Below, piece by piece: positions 37,136-49,000 of a DNA stretch of 64,000 nucleotides. Position numbers and translations under genes: made by a program. The DNA comes from Amycolatopsis lurida (lineage in GTDB: Bacteria > Actinomycetota > Actinomycetes > Mycobacteriales > Pseudonocardiaceae). Position 1 is the stretch's first letter. Each line of letters begins with the position of its first letter. Under the pieces are notes generated by a model. The model was not told the origin of the DNA. It saw only the letters and a program-made list of their open reading frames with translations, and did not search any database. The stretch covers positions 5,673,501 to 5,737,500 of the forward strand of contig NZ_FNTA01000004.1 of assembly GCF_900105055.1 (NCBI RefSeq), in the 5' to 3' direction.

Positions 37136-37689
37136 ACGGATGGCGCCGCAAGGGCGACACCATCGTCGCGGGGTTCGAGCAGCAGGAGGCCGCGGTGCTG
37201 CGCGGCCTGGTCAGCCAGCTCGAGGACATGCTCACCGCGCGCGCCGAGGAGGCGCCCCAGGACGAGCTGGCGGAGCTGACCGGGATCCGGATGGGCCCGA
37301 CCGAATCGCCTGACGACCCGGTGCTTTCCCGGCTGCTGCCGGACTTCCACAAGCTGGACCCGGACAACCCGACCCGCGAGGACATCGACTCGGCCGCCGC
37401 GATGCGGTCGATCCACGAGCCCGAATTGCTGGACAAGAAGGTCGGCGTCGCCAAGATCGTGCTGGACACCCTGCCGCGTGACGGCGGGAACGTGCGGCTG
37501 ACCTTCGAGCAGGCCGATGCGTGGCTGGGCGCGCTCAACGACGTCCGGCTCGCGCTGGGCACCGCGCTCGACGTCACCGAGGACATGCCCGACGAACTGC
37601 CCGAGGACGATCCCCGCGCGCCGCATCTCGGCGTCTACCACTGGCTGACCTGGGTGCAGGAGACCCTCATCCAGTCGCTGACGTCATGA
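37132..37689 (+). CDS. DUF2017 protein, AosR-like
   Basis: A 185-residue protein of the DUF2017 family. The homologue in M. tuberculosis (Rv1332, AosR) is described as a redox-responsive regulator that helps switch on the mec-cysO-cysM cysteine pathway; here those genes follow in the same order. Segments [20 protein letters not shown] and [12 protein letters not shown] mark the helical ends. The redox cysteines described in AosR are not evident: I see no Cys in this sequence. Overlaps at both ends (ATGA) imply translational coupling. Confidence 0.85.
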   Translation: MNGWRRKGDTIVAGFEQQEAAVLRGLVSQLEDMLTARAEEAPQDELAELTGIRMGPTESPDDPVLSRLLPDFHKLDPDNPTREDIDSAAAMRSIHEPELLDKKVGVAKIVLDTLPRDGGNVRLTFEQADAWLGALNDVRLALGTALDVTEDMPDELPEDDPRAPHLGVYHWLTWVQETLIQSLTS

Positions 37690-38678
37690 TCACCGACGTC
37701 CCGGGGGTGCTGATCGGGCACCACGAGCGGGTCGGCGACGGCTGGGCGACCGGGACGACGGTCGTGCTGGTTCCCGGCGGCGCGGTCGGGGCCGTCGACC
37801 AGCGCGGCGGCGCGCCCGGAACGCGCGAGACCAATCTGCTGGAGCCGGAGAATCTGGTCCAGCACGTCAACGCGATCTGCCTGTCCGGCGGGAGCGCGTA
37901 CGGTCTGGCCGCCGCGGACGGCGTCATGCGCTGGCTCGCCGAGCGGAATCTGGGCATCCCCGTGGGCACTCAGCCGCACGAGGTGGTGCCGATCGTGCCC
38001 GCCGCGGTGCTGTTCGACCTGCCGCGCAGCGAGTGGGGAAACCGTCCGGACGCCTCCTTCGGTTACGCGGCCTGTGAAGCGGCCGCCGGGGGTCCGGTCG
38101 CGCTCGGGACCGTCGGCGCGGGAGCCGGGGCGAAGGCGGGATCACTCAAAGGCGGGATCGGGACGGCTTCGGAGAAGGCCGGGGAGTTCACCGTCGGCGT
38201 CGTCGCCGCCGTGAACGCCGCCGGCGAGGCCGTGGATATCTCGACGGGCCGCGCGTACGCGGCGGATCACGAGGTCGACGGTGAGTTCGGTGTCCGCTGG
38301 CCCGATCGGCCGGGCGACGTCGAGGCGAAGGCCGCGGGGCTCAACACGACCATCGGCGTGGTCGCGGTCGACGCGGCGCTGTCCAAGGCGGAGGCGCGGC
38401 GGCTCGCGGTGGCCGCGCAGGACGGTCTCGCCAGGGCAGTGCGGCCCGCGCACACGATGTTCGACGGCGACACGGTGTTCGCGCTGGCGACCGGCGACCG
38501 GGAACTGCCCGGCGGCGCGGGCCCTGTCGCGGCGGCTCGGCGCGCGATGGTGCTGGACACGCTGTGCTCGGCGGCCGCGCGGGTCTTCGGGCGGGCGATG
38601 GTGCACGGAGTGCTTTCGGCCACTTCGGCGGGGGGCATGCGGGCGTACCGGGACGTCTGGCCGGAAGCCTTCTCCTGA
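37686..38678 (+). CDS. P1-family (DmpA-like) self-processing aminopeptidase
   Basis: A 330-residue Ntn-type hydrolase of the DmpA/P1 family. CLSGGSAYGLAAADGV, and AAGLNTTIGVV with the likely self-cleavage residue Thr221 or Thr222, are family hallmarks; after cleavage the threonine would become the N-terminal nucleophile. Substrate and role are unknown, but a member always sits in this place in the actinobacterial clpS-rdgB block (Rv1333 in M. tuberculosis). It overlaps DUF2017 by four bases, and a long hairpin starts four bases after the stop. Confidence 0.9.
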   Translation: MITDVPGVLIGHHERVGDGWATGTTVVLVPGGAVGAVDQRGGAPGTRETNLLEPENLVQHVNAICLSGGSAYGLAAADGVMRWLAERNLGIPVGTQPHEVVPIVPAAVLFDLPRSEWGNRPDASFGYAACEAAAGGPVALGTVGAGAGAKAGSLKGGIGTASEKAGEFTVGVVAAVNAAGEAVDISTGRAYAADHEVDGEFGVRWPDRPGDVEAKAAGLNTTIGVVAVDAALSKAEARRLAVAAQDGLARAVRPAHTMFDGDTVFALATGDRELPGGAGPVAAARRAMVLDTLCSAAARVFGRAMVHGVLSATSAGGMRAYRDVWPEAFS

Positions 38679-38681
38679 CCT

Positions 38682-38747
38682 CCGCGTTTCGTCATCTGGA
38701 TGCGGTAGTTGCGCGTGCAACTACCGCATCCAGATGACGAAACGCGG
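38682..38747. repeat. Perfect 31-bp inverted repeat behind the P1 peptidase gene
   Basis: Arms 38682-38712 and 38717-38747 are perfect reverse complements with only a GCGT loop, the longest stem in the window. It starts four bases after the stop (TGACCTCCGC) and shares CCGC-TTCGTCATCT with the element at 34157-34213. No T-tract follows. Confidence 0.95.
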
Positions 38748-38799
38748 GTGGGAGTGGCGGCGATCTCAAGGTGTGGACCCACCCTTTCCAGCACCTAAG

Positions 38800-39216
38800 A
38801 TGGGCGACGTGCTCCGGATCCGCCGTGAACTCGTCGACGAGATCGTCGCCCATGCCCGTCGTGACCATCCCGATGAGGCGTGCGGGGTGATCGCCGGTCC
38901 CGAGGGATCGGACAGCCCCGAGCGATACATCCCCATGCTGAACGCGGCGCGCTCGCCGACGTTCTACGAATTCGACTCGGGCGATCTGCTCAAGCTCTAC
39001 CGCGAGATGGACGCCAACGACGAGGTCCCGGTGGTCATCTACCACTCGCACACCGCGACCGACGCCTATCCGTCCCGCACCGATGTCTCGTACGCCTCGG
39101 AACCCGACGCGCACTACGTGCTCGTTTCCACCAAGGACCCCGATTCGCACCAGTTCCGTTCGTACCGGATCGTGGACGGGGAGATCACCGAGGAGCCCGT
39201 CGAGATCATCGGCTGA
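38800..39216 (+). CDS. mec: JAMM metalloprotease Mec, releases cysteine from CysO
   Basis: A 138-residue JAMM/MPN zinc protease close to M. tuberculosis Mec (Rv1334). Glu26 (DEACGV), and the HSH-x10-D motif with His82, His84 and Asp95 (YHSHTATDAYPSRTD), give the zinc site. Mec cuts CysO-cysteine to free cysteine and CysO in the cytoplasm. ATG 38800 is used; a GTG at 38809 is possible. It lies 120 bp behind the peptidase gene with the hairpin between. Confidence 0.93.
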   Translation: MGDVLRIRRELVDEIVAHARRDHPDEACGVIAGPEGSDSPERYIPMLNAARSPTFYEFDSGDLLKLYREMDANDEVPVVIYHSHTATDAYPSRTDVSYASEPDAHYVLVSTKDPDSHQFRSYRIVDGEITEEPVEIIG

Positions 39217-39287
39217 ACCGGGCCCGGGAATAACCCGGCCCGACCAGAACGTCTGCGTAGCAGAGAACCCACCGGAGGTAGAAAACC

Positions 39288-39560
39288 ATGGCCGTGACCG
39301 TGTCCATCCCGACCATCCTGCGTACGCACACCGGCGGCGAGAAGTCCGTCGAGGCCAGCGGCAAGACCGTGCTCGAGGTGATCGACGACATCGAGTCCCG
39401 CCACGGCGGCCTCAAGGCCCGCCTGGTCAAGGAAGAGAAGCTGCACCGCTTCGTCAACGTCTACGTCAACGACGAGGACGTCCGTTTCTCCGGTGGCCTC
39501 GAGGCCGAGGTCAAGGACGGCGACACCCTGACCATCCTGCCCGCCGTGGCCGGTGGCTGA
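39288..39560 (+). CDS. cysO: Ubiquitin-like sulfur carrier CysO (MoaD/ThiS type)
   Basis: A 90-residue MoaD-like protein ending in VAGG; the C-terminal Gly-Gly is converted to a thiocarboxylate and donates sulfur to O-phosphoserine on CysM. The strands VTVSIPTILR and FVNVYVNDEDVRF and the DGDTLTILPAVAGG tail are typical. It starts behind CCGGAGG and lies three bases before cysM. Confidence 0.93.
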   Translation: MAVTVSIPTILRTHTGGEKSVEASGKTVLEVIDDIESRHGGLKARLVKEEKLHRFVNVYVNDEDVRFSGGLEAEVKDGDTLTILPAVAGG

Positions 39561-40514
<954 letters not shown>

Positions 40515-40561
40515 CCAGCCACTCGCGCGGGCTTGGTGATCCCCGCCGAAAGGGTGCGTGC

Positions 40562-40607
40562 CTCGTGAGTGGTAAGGACGGTTTTAACCGTCCTTACCAC
40601 TCACGAG
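40562..40607. repeat. Perfect 22-bp inverted repeat behind cysM
   Basis: Arms 40562-40583 and 40586-40607 are perfect reverse complements around TT, 47 bases behind the cysM stop. The arm contains TCGTGAGTGGTAAGGACGG; TCGTGAGTG recurs in the element at 46010. A degenerate echo (CCTCGTCCGCTCACGAGACC) follows at about 40660-40680. No T-tract. Confidence 0.92.
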
Positions 40608-40707
40608 ACCTGGCCCCACCGCCGCCGCAGGCAGCGGGTGCCGAAGAGCGGCCCTGCCTCGTCCGCTCACGAGACCCAGCAGTCGTGACGCTGGCACGAT
40701 GGCGCGT

Positions 40708-41421
40708 ATGAAGGTCATCGGGTTGCTGGGCGGGATGAGCTGGGAATCGTCGGCCGAGTACTACCGGCTGGTCAACGAACGCGTCCGCGAGTTGCGCGGC
40801 GGGTATCACTCCGCGCGCACCGTGCTGTACTCCGTGGACTTCGCCGAAATCGAAGCGATGCAGGCGGAAGGGCGCTGGGACGACGCCGGACGGGAACTGA
40901 ACCGCGCCGCCCTCGCTCTCGAAGCCGCCGGAGCGGACTTCGTCGTCCTCTGCACCAACACGATGCACAAGGTCGCCGACCAGCTCACCGACGGCCTGGA
41001 CGTGCCGCTCCTGCATCTCGCCGACACCACGGCGGCCGCGGTCAAGGCCCGCGAAATCACCAGGGTCGGGCTCCTGGGCACCGGGTTCACCATGGCCCGG
41101 CCGTTCTACCGCGAACGTCTCGCCGCCCACGGTCTCGACGTGCTCGTGCCGGACGAGAAGGACCGCGAGACGGTGCACCGGGTCATCTACGACGAGCTCG
41201 TCCACGGTGTCGTCACGGAGGACTCCCGTGAGCGGTACCGCGAGGTCATCGCGAGACTCGTCGAGGCGGGCGCGGAGGGTGTGATCTACGGCTGCACCGA
41301 GATCGAACTGCTCGTCGGTCCTGAAGACAGCCCGGTGCCCACCTTCCCTACGACGAGGCTGCACGCCGAAGCGGCCGTGGACTACGCGCTGGGCAAGGCC
41401 TCCCTTCCTCCCACAGCGTGA
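40708..41421 (+). CDS. Aspartate/glutamate racemase family protein (RacX/YgeA-like)
   Basis: A 237-residue racemase. The two catalytic cysteines lie in VLCTNTMHK and IYGCTEIELL, and the N-terminal GLLGGMSWESSAEYYRLVN is the family signature. It inverts the alpha carbon of an amino acid without PLP, possibly for peptidoglycan or storage D-amino acids. An upstream ATG (40699) would add three residues. Together with the NAT gene it interrupts the clpS-rdgB block. Confidence 0.88.
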   Translation: MKVIGLLGGMSWESSAEYYRLVNERVRELRGGYHSARTVLYSVDFAEIEAMQAEGRWDDAGRELNRAALALEAAGADFVVLCTNTMHKVADQLTDGLDVPLLHLADTTAAAVKAREITRVGLLGTGFTMARPFYRERLAAHGLDVLVPDEKDRETVHRVIYDELVHGVVTEDSRERYREVIARLVEAGAEGVIYGCTEIELLVGPEDSPVPTFPTTRLHAEAAVDYALGKASLPPTA

Positions 41422-42254
41422 CGTTCGTGCTGGGCGACGGCCTGCCGCCACAGCCGGTCCTGTTCCTCTCCGGTGAAGCCGGCGCGAGCCACTCCGAAGA
41501 CGTCCTCGATCGCCGTCCACCACTCGGCCGGTGATTCCAGCACGGTCTTGCCGCCCGGAAGGCCGCTCAAGGTCAGCGCGCGCAGCGAATCCACTCCCTC
41601 CGCGTCGCGCCGCTGCACCACCAGCGTGCGGACGAAGCCGGAATCCTCGGCCGTCGACAGCTCGATGTGCTTCTCGGCGAAGTCGGCCATCACGGCCGCC
41701 TCCGGCGCGAAGTCCATCCCGACGAAACTGCCTTGCGGATCGTGGTCGAACCGCCAGCCGCCCGGCGTGACCTCCGAGGGGCGCATGCGGAACACCAGCG
41801 GCCCCTGCTTGTACTCGCCCTCACGCAGCGGGATCGGCTCGTGGATGCCGTCCCCGAGCCCGACGTCGACCAGCCAGCCGGCCTGGGGCTCCTCCGGCAG
41901 CCCGGTCACCGTCAGCGCCAGGTGATTGAGGTGGATCCCGGACGGTGCGCCCGGCATCTGTGCCCCGCTCGGATGCCGGGTGACCTGATAACCGAGCGCC
42001 CGCAGCAGTGCCGAGAACGCGCCGTTGAGGTGATAGCAGTAGCCACCGCGGCCGGCGGCGATCCGGCCGAACGACACCGCCGGGTCCAGCGGGGTCACGC
42101 GGCCGAGCTGGACTTCGAAATCCTCGTACGGCACCCGCTCCACATGAGCCTTGTGCAGCCGGAAGAGCGCGTCGAGGCTCGGCGGCTCGTGCTCGAGGCC
42201 GAGTCGCGCGAGGTAGGTGGGCACGTCGACGTGCTCGGAAGAAGGGAACCCCAT
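41382..42254 (-). CDS. nat: Arylamine N-acetyltransferase
   Basis: A 290-residue NAT. The Cys-His-Asp triad is Cys73 (GRGGYCYHLN), His111 (LNHLALTV) and Asp130 (LVDVGLGD), and the PYEDFEVQLGR segment is conserved. It acetylates arylamines and hydrazines, using acetyl- or propionyl-CoA. ATG 42254 is used. Its 3' end overlaps the convergent racemase gene by 40 bp, an unusually long antiparallel overlap. Confidence 0.92.
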   Translation of the reverse strand: MGFPSSEHVDVPTYLARLGLEHEPPSLDALFRLHKAHVERVPYEDFEVQLGRVTPLDPAVSFGRIAAGRGGYCYHLNGAFSALLRALGYQVTRHPSGAQMPGAPSGIHLNHLALTVTGLPEEPQAGWLVDVGLGDGIHEPIPLREGEYKQGPLVFRMRPSEVTPGGWRFDHDPQGSFVGMDFAPEAAVMADFAEKHIELSTAEDSGFVRTLVVQRRDAEGVDSLRALTLSGLPGGKTVLESPAEWWTAIEDVFGVARAGFTGEEQDRLWRQAVAQHERHAVGGREALPSA

Positions 42255-42330
42255 GCGATCGACCGTAGCGGCACCCACCGACAGTTCAGGGTTCTCACGG
42301 AGGCGATCTCGCCGTGCGCCGCCGTAGCCT

Positions 42331-43002
42331 GTGGAGGTGACCACTTTGCCTTCCCAGCCGGTCCCGGCGAGCGAGCCCGGCAGCGATCCGGCCAAACGCG
42401 TCCTGCCGGCGAATCCGAGGGCCGCCGCGATCGTCGCGCTGGCCTTCACCGCGCTGCTCTACCTGGTCGAGCTGGTCGACGTCGTGCTGCCCGCCGACCT
42501 CGACCAGAGCGGTGGCATCGTCGCCCGCGAGCTCTCCGATCTCGACGGCGTGCTGTGGGCGCCGCTGCTGCACGCGGGCTGGGGGCATCTGTTCTCCAAC
42601 ACCGTCCCGGTGCTGGTGTTCGCCTTCCTCGCGATGTCCGCGGGTATCGGCCGGTGGGTACTGGTCACCGCGATCATCTGGGTGCTGTCCGGCGTCGGTG
42701 TCTGGCTGATCGCGCCGGGTGGCACGGTGACCGTCGGAGCGTCCGGCGTCGCCTTCGGCTGGCTCGCGTTCCTGCTGGTCCGGGGCATTTTCAACCGTGC
42801 GGTCGGGCAGATCCTGGTGGCCGTGGTGCTGCTGGGCATCTGGAGCGGAATGCTCTGGGGACTGCTTCCGGGTGATCCGAACGTCTCCTGGCAGGGCCAC
42901 CTGTTCGGCGCGCTGTCCGGGGTCTTCGCGGCCTGGTTGATGGCGCGGAGGGACAGGTCCCAAGCCAGGAAAGCGACCGGTCCCGGTAGCCTCGCCGGGT
43001 GA
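42331..43002 (+). CDS. Rhomboid-family intramembrane serine protease
   Basis: A 223-residue membrane protein with six helices. The catalytic dyad is Ser138 (VGASG) and His190 (WQGHLFGAL), and HLFSNTVPV (86-94) is the conserved loop. It cleaves membrane proteins inside the bilayer; the substrate is unknown. The M. tuberculosis counterpart is Rv1337. GTG 42331 is chosen, with GTG 42337 as an alternative. It overlaps murI by four bases (GTGA). Confidence 0.9.
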   Translation: MEVTTLPSQPVPASEPGSDPAKRVLPANPRAAAIVALAFTALLYLVELVDVVLPADLDQSGGIVARELSDLDGVLWAPLLHAGWGHLFSNTVPVLVFAFLAMSAGIGRWVLVTAIIWVLSGVGVWLIAPGGTVTVGASGVAFGWLAFLLVRGIFNRAVGQILVAVVLLGIWSGMLWGLLPGDPNVSWQGHLFGALSGVFAAWLMARRDRSQARKATGPGSLAG

Positions 43003-43805
43003 CCAAGCCGAGCGCCGACGCCCCCATCGGCGTCTTCGATTCCGGAGTGGGCGGGCTCACCGTCGCCAGGGCGATCCTGGAACAGCTGCCCGGTGAGCAG
43101 TTGCGCTACGTCGGCGACACCGCCCGCAACCCGTACGGTCCGCTTCCCATCGCCACCGCGCGGCAGTACGCGCTGGAAGCGCTGGACGACATCGTCGAAG
43201 GCGGGGTGAAGGCGCTGGTCATCGCCTGCAACACCGCTTCCGCCGCCTGCCTTCGCGACGCGAGGGAGCGGTACGACGTCCCCGTGATCGAGGTCGTCCT
43301 CCCGGCCGCGCGCCGGGCCGTGTCCGCGACGCGCTCCGGCCGCATCGGCGTGATCGGTACCGAGGGCACCGTGCGGTCGCGCGCCTACGACGACGCCTTC
43401 AACGCCGCGCAGGACGTCGAGATCACCAGTGTCGCGTGCCCGCGGTTCGTGGACTTCGTCGAACGCGGGATCACCACCGGGCGCCAGGTGCTCGGCCTCG
43501 CACAGGGCTATCTCGAACCACTGCTGGACGCGCAGGTCGACACGCTGGTCATGGGCTGCACGCACTATCCGTTGCTGTCCGGGGTGCTGCAGATCGTCAT
43601 GGGCCAGGACGTGACGCTGGTGTCCAGCGCCGAGGAGACCGCGCGTGACCTCGTGCGCGTCCTCACCGAGGCCGACCTCCTCGCCGAGCGCGACACCCCG
43701 CCGCGGCACGAGTTCGTCGCCACCGGATCCGCCGAGCCGTTCACCAGACTCGCTCAGCGGTTCATGGGCTTCGCTCCGGGTGTGCTGGCTCCCACCAGCG
43801 CCTAA
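42999..43805 (+). CDS. murI: Glutamate racemase MurI
   Basis: A 268-residue cofactor-free racemase that supplies D-glutamate for peptidoglycan. Cys77 (IACNTAS) and Cys187 (MGCTHYP) are the two acid/base residues, and [11 protein letters not shown] starts the protein. GTG 42999 overlaps the rhomboid stop (GTGA). This is the essential cell-wall gene of the block, equivalent to Rv1338. Confidence 0.96.
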   Translation: MTKPSADAPIGVFDSGVGGLTVARAILEQLPGEQLRYVGDTARNPYGPLPIATARQYALEALDDIVEGGVKALVIACNTASAACLRDARERYDVPVIEVVLPAARRAVSATRSGRIGVIGTEGTVRSRAYDDAFNAAQDVEITSVACPRFVDFVERGITTGRQVLGLAQGYLEPLLDAQVDTLVMGCTHYPLLSGVLQIVMGQDVTLVSSAEETARDLVRVLTEADLLAERDTPPRHEFVATGSAEPFTRLAQRFMGFAPGVLAPTSA

Positions 43806-43835
43806 AATCGCCGATTCCGTGCTTAAGGTGTCACA

Positions 43836-44603
43836 GTGCGTCTCACGATCCTCGGCTGCTCGGGCAGCATCCCCGGGCCCAACGCCGCCGCGTCCGGCTA
43901 CCTGATCGAGGCGGACGGATTCGTCCTGGGGCTCGAGCTCGGCAACGGGACACTCGCCAGGCTTCAGGCGCTGCGCGACCCGTTCGACCTGGACGCGCTG
44001 ATCCTTTCGCACCTGCACCCCGATCACTGCGCCGACGTCAGCGCGCTCACCGTGCTGCGGCGCTACCACCCCGCACTGCCGTACCCGGCGAGGCCGCGGC
44101 GGCTGCCGGTGTACGGGCCGTCGGACGTGCGGGAGCGGCTCACCTACGCGTACGCGGCGAACGAGGACGAGCGGGCGACCACTGATCTCACGGACGTCTT
44201 CGCCTTCGAAACGCTGCGGTGCGAGCCCATGAAGATCGGGCCGTTCGAGGTCACCGCGGTCCCGGTCGACCATCCGACCCCGGCGTTCGGCCTGCGGTTC
44301 GCGCACGGCGGCAAGACCCTCGCCTACACCGGGGACACCGGTGTCTGCGACACCCTGACCGATCTCGCGGGCGGCGTCGACGTCCTGCTGTCCGAAGCGT
44401 CGTGGACCGACTCGCCCGACCGGCCCGCCGGCGTCCACCTGTCCGGTAAGGAAGCGGGGGAGCTGGGGCGCAAGGCCGGGGTCGGGCGGCTGCTGCTCAC
44501 CCACGTCGCGCCCTGGACCGACCGCGACGCGGTCCTCGCCGAGGCGGCCGTCGCGTTCCCCTCGGCCGAGCTGGTCGAGCAGGGCGCCGTCTACGACCTC
44601 TGA
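43836..44603 (+). CDS. Metallo-beta-lactamase-fold cyclic nucleotide phosphodiesterase (Rv1339-like)
   Basis: A 255-residue MBL-fold protein. The metal motif [10 protein letters not shown] (58-67), together with VDHPTP and TGDTGV, gives a di-metal site. The M. tuberculosis homologue Rv1339 has been described as an atypical cAMP phosphodiesterase, so control of cAMP level is the likely role. GTG 43836 follows murI by 30 bp. The C-terminal HVAPWTD is the last metal-binding segment. Confidence 0.88.
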   Translation: MRLTILGCSGSIPGPNAAASGYLIEADGFVLGLELGNGTLARLQALRDPFDLDALILSHLHPDHCADVSALTVLRRYHPALPYPARPRRLPVYGPSDVRERLTYAYAANEDERATTDLTDVFAFETLRCEPMKIGPFEVTAVPVDHPTPAFGLRFAHGGKTLAYTGDTGVCDTLTDLAGGVDVLLSEASWTDSPDRPAGVHLSGKEAGELGRKAGVGRLLLTHVAPWTDRDAVLAEAAVAFPSAELVEQGAVYDL

Positions 44604-44626
44604 CGCGGGGTTCTAGAGTGACGGCC

Positions 44627-45403
44627 GTGGCGAGAAAAGACGGCAGGAACGACGACCAGCTTCGCGACATCAAGATCACCCGCGGCTTCCAGCGGTGGCC
44701 CGCGGGCTCGGTGTTGATCGAATTCGGCGACACCCGGGTGCTGTGCGCGGCGAGCGTCACCGAAGGCGTCCCCCGCTGGCGGGCCGGTTCCGGCCTCGGC
44801 TGGGTCACCGCCGAGTACGCGATGCTGCCGTCGGCGACCAACACCCGTAGCGACCGCGAATCCATCAAGGGCCGCGTCGGCGGCCGCACCCACGAGATCT
44901 CCCGGCTGATCGGCCGGTCCCTGCGCGCCTGCATCGACCTGGCGGCGCTGGGAGAGAACACGATCGTCATCGACTGCGACGTCATCCAGGCCGACGGTGG
45001 CACCCGCACGGCCGCGGTGACCGGCGGTTATGTCGCGCTCGCCGACGCCGTCACCTGGCTCGGCGCGGCGGGCCGCCTCGCCGACCCGCAGCCGCTTTCG
45101 TCTTCGGTGGCCGCGGTGAGCGTCGGCGTCGTCGACGGCCGGGTGCGCCTCGACCTGCCTTACGAGGAGGACTCGCGCGCGGAGGTCGACATGAACGTCG
45201 TCGCCACCGACACGGGCACCCTGATCGAGGTACAGGGCACCGGCGAGGGCGCCACCTTCGCGCGGTCCACTTTGGACACCATGCTGGACATGGCGCTCGC
45301 GGGCTGTGAGGAACTGACGCGGTTGCAGACCGAGGCGCTCGCGTTGCCGTACCCCGGCGAACTGCCCGAGCCGCGTCCGGACAAGAAGAAGGGCGCGAAG
45401 TGA
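44627..45403 (+). CDS. rph: Ribonuclease PH
   Basis: A 258-residue phosphorolytic 3'-5' exoribonuclease that trims tRNA 3' ends. Segments [50 protein letters not shown] and [15 protein letters not shown] are typical, with Arg and Asp residues for phosphate and metal. GTG 44627 aligns with the mycobacterial start; GTG 44618 would add three residues. It overlaps rdgB by four bases. Confidence 0.95.
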   Translation: MARKDGRNDDQLRDIKITRGFQRWPAGSVLIEFGDTRVLCAASVTEGVPRWRAGSGLGWVTAEYAMLPSATNTRSDRESIKGRVGGRTHEISRLIGRSLRACIDLAALGENTIVIDCDVIQADGGTRTAAVTGGYVALADAVTWLGAAGRLADPQPLSSSVAAVSVGVVDGRVRLDLPYEEDSRAEVDMNVVATDTGTLIEVQGTGEGATFARSTLDTMLDMALAGCEELTRLQTEALALPYPGELPEPRPDKKKGAK

Positions 45404-46005
45404 CCAAGCTGCTCCTCGCCACCCGCAACGCGAAGAAGCTGGGTGAACTCCGGCGCATCCTCATCGCCGAAGGGATCGAAGGCGTCGAGGTCATCGGCCT
45501 CGCCGACGTCCCCGAGTTCCCCGAAGCGCCCGAAACCGCTCCGGACTTCGAAGGCAACGCGCTCGCCAAGGCCCAGGACGCGGCCGCCGCGACCGGCCTC
45601 CCGGCGATCGCCGACGATTCGGGCATCGCCGTCGACGCGCTCAACGGCATGCCGGGCGTGCTTTCGGCGCGCTGGTCGGGCAAGCACGGAGACGACGAGG
45701 CGAACCTGGATCTCGTGCTGGCGCAGCTGTCCGACACACCCGACGAGCGCATGGGCGCCGCTTTCGTCTGCGCGGCCGCGTTGGTCGTGCCCGGCGGTGA
45801 CGAAACCGTGGTGCGTGGCGAATGGCGCGGCTCGCTGATCCGGGAACGCCGTGGTACCAACGGATTCGGCTACGATCCGATCTTCGTGCCCGAGGGCGGG
45901 ACGCGGACTTCCGCGGAGCTGGAGCCGTCCGAAAAGGACGAAGCTTCGCACCGGGGGAAGGCGCTGCGGGCATTGGTGGGAGAGCTGCGCAAGCTGGCGG
46001 GGTGA
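45400..46005 (+). CDS. rdgB: dITP/XTP pyrophosphatase RdgB (Ham1)
   Basis: A 201-residue house-cleaning pyrophosphatase that removes dITP, ITP and [21 protein letters not shown] and [22 protein letters not shown] hold the phosphate- and base-binding residues, and [15 protein letters not shown] is the second signature. GTG 45400 overlaps rph (GTGA). It closes the conserved clpS-rdgB block; a hairpin begins five bases after the stop. Confidence 0.95.
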   Translation: MTKLLLATRNAKKLGELRRILIAEGIEGVEVIGLADVPEFPEAPETAPDFEGNALAKAQDAAAATGLPAIADDSGIAVDALNGMPGVLSARWSGKHGDDEANLDLVLAQLSDTPDERMGAAFVCAAALVVPGGDETVVRGEWRGSLIRERRGTNGFGYDPIFVPEGGTRTSAELEPSEKDEASHRGKALRALVGELRKLAG

Positions 46006-46009
46006 GTTG

Positions 46010-46054
46010 GTCGTGAGTGTGATTCGGGGTGAAGCCCGAATCACCACTCACGAC
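46010..46054. repeat. Inverted repeat between rdgB and the NACHT gene
   Basis: GTCGTGAGTG-TGATTCGGG (46010-46028) pairs with 46035-46054 with one bulged base and a six-base loop. TCGTGAGTG is shared with the element behind cysM. It lies exactly between two convergent stop codons (46005 and 46057) and has no T-tract. Confidence 0.88.
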
Positions 46055-46056
46055 GG

Positions 46057-49000
46057 CTAGAAGAACTTCACGTGGGGCCCGAGTTCGTCGAGTCCGACAA
46101 TGCGGGCTTCTGGTCGTGCGCGCAGGCTGATGTCGAGATCCGCCAACGGACGGACGTCCACGGCGTCTCCCTCGTTCGCGTAGATCAAGAAGGTCTTCAG
46201 CGTCGGGTGCGAGGCCAGCGGGCTGAGGTCGCTGAGCGTGCACGACAACAGACTGAGTGACGTCAGCGGGAGATGGGCCAGGGGGGCCAAATCCGTCATG
46301 TCGGCGGAGTCCACCGAAAGGTACATCAGGCCGGGGAATGTCTCGGCGATCAACTGTGCGGTGATTCCGGTTTTCAAGTCGCTGTAGAGGCTCAGCTGGG
46401 TGATTCCGGGCATCGGTGGTGTAGCGGCCATCGTGCGAGGAGAACACTCCCACATGCGGAGTCTCGTCAGCGAGGTCATCGCGGCCAGTGCCTCGAGACT
46501 TTTGATCGACTCCAAGTGATCGAGCGTCAGAGTACGTACCTGCTCAAGGCGGCCGAGTGCTTCCAGGCCTCGCCACGGCGAGGACCGCAAGAAGGCCATT
46601 TCCTTGAGCGCTGCCAAGGATTTCAGAGCTTGCAGACCGGTGTACTTCTTGGCGAAGAAAAGTCTGACCTCCGTCAACGCCGGATGGTCGGTCAGGGTGG
46701 TTACGTCCACGACAACGTTCCCGCCGAAGCTCATCTCGAGCGTCTGGAGTGCGGGCACACCTGAGAGCAAGCCGAGGTCGGGCTGTTTCTCGGAGCTGGG
46801 GAGCCTGACGGACAAAGCGTCAAGATGCCGAAGCCGGTCCACATAGGGCAACAGCCTGCCGGCGTTGACTTCGAACTTGCCGTTCTGCAAAGGAGAATCG
46901 GCTAGGACTTCATCGGCGAAGCGTCCCGGATCGAAGTACTGCCAAGCCTCACTGAGCTGCTTTTGGACCTTCGGCCGGGGATCCTGAGCGAAGTTGCGCA
47001 GAAGCGGCAGAGCGTCATCGCCCGCCGTGAGTGTGGTCGCCCGGACGGTCGCGGCGGCGGCGGCCTCGCTGAGCCCGTCGGTGGTTTCCGGGAGATAGCG
47101 TAAGAGCCGGGGGCCGACCGACGCCAGGGACTGGGTTTCGCGAAGGTCTCGCGGTGGGACGAGATGCTCCCGGATGTTCTGCTCGACTCGTTTGATCACG
47201 GCCGGATCGATGTTGCTGACCGTTTCCAGGCAGGCCGCCGCGAGCAGGCGTAAGCGGCGGGTGTGCTGCGGTTCCGCGTCGGCACGGTCGAGAATCTCCG
47301 TAAGCAGCTTGTCGGCCTGATGGTGCTTCGCGTGGCCGCAGGCCATGATCACGGTCTCTCGCCAGGTGTCCCGATGCGCGTTCGCGATCAGGGTGTCCAG
47401 ATAGCGTGCGTCGGTGGCTTCGCTCGCGGCGAGGAACTCCTGGAAGGTCCGGTGCACGAAGTCCACCCGGCCACTTACCGGCTCTCGCAGCACTCCGCTG
47501 CGTTCGAGGAGATGGTTCAGCACTTCTTCCGCGTCGTGGTCGACGTGCGGTATCCAGCCCAGCCGATAGGCGATGTGCTCCAAGACTTCGTCCTTCGGCA
47601 GTTCGACCTTGCCGCTGGAGGTGAGCCGCCAGGCCAGATGTCCGAGCAGGATCAGTTTCTGCTGTTCGGTGAGCAGGACGGTGATGCTGCGCGCGGTGTC
47701 GCGCAGGTGCAGCAGCATCGACAACGCTTTGCGGTACAGGTCCATCCGGTCACGCGGCAATTCGGAACGGTGTGCCCAGTTCAACGCGCACAGCATCGAG
47801 CAGAGCAATGGGCTCGAGGCCAGCGTGCGCAGATGCGGGCGGTTGTTCAGCTGACTCAGCAGTCGTCGCCGGGCATCGTCGAGATCTTCTTCGGGGCGCA
47901 CGGAAACCGCGGCCTCATGCCACTTGTCGACGAGCGCGTGGATGTCGGTCGAGCTCATCGGTTCCAGCAGAACAGAGCCGAAACCTTCCTGGTAAAGCCA
48001 CCGCTGATCGGCCGCCGCGCTCCGGGAGGTGACGACGAAACGTGCTTCCGGATAGGTCAGCCCGAGTTCGTGGAGCCAGTCCTTGACCTTCCGGCGGCGT
48101 GGTGCTTCGACCTCGTCGACGCCGTCGACCAGGATCATCGCCTTTCCGCTTCGCAATACACGGTCCGCCCAGTTCGCGGGTGCCCGTCCGGCGAGTGTGG
48201 GCGCGGCGTGCGCAACGAAATGCTCGGCGCCGGGGAGATCGCCGGAGGCGAAACTCCGCAGCCGGATCGGGAACGGGACGAATCCGTTCCATGTCGACAG
48301 CTTTCCGGTGAACCGGTCGCCCGCCGCGCCGATCGCGAGCCAGTTCAACAGGGTGGTCTTACCGGAACCCGCTTCGCCGCGGACCAGCGTCCGGTGCTCT
48401 TCCCCGATCGCGCTTTCCGCCCGCATGGTCGTCCCGTCGCGGCGGTGGCCGGCGTGTTTCGCGAACCAGGCCTTCGGCAGGTCGTCCCCGCGCGAGCTTT
48501 CCGAGGAGACGGAGAGGCTGAGGTACGCGACTGTCAGCGGTAGCGTCGGCTGATCGTCCTTGGTCAGCCCGAGCAGGTCGAGCCTGTCCAGTTTGCGGGA
48601 GAGCAGGCTCAGGTACTCCGCTCGGAACTCCGCGTCGTGATCGGTTCCCGCCGGTGCGGTGAGGCTCGTCTTCGGGATCCGCGCGAGGAGCTGGTCCAGC
48701 TGGTCCGATTGCCGGGTCAGCCGTCCCAAGATCTCGGCGAGTGCCGACGGCTGGAACGACGGCAGATGCCGCACCACCATCACCAGATGACGGCACGCCT
48801 GATCCAGGGTCAGTTCGTACAGATTCGCCGCCCGCTCGGCGAGCATGGCCGAGCGGGCCGGGAACTGTTCGCGGACGCGCCGGGCCAGAAGTTCTGGGTC
48901 GGCGTCATCCGCCAGGAGTGCTTCATCGGAGAGATCGACTTTGCCGAGTGTGTCCTCGACGGCGAGGAACGCCGCGGTGATCTCGTTTTCGGGCAGCGAT

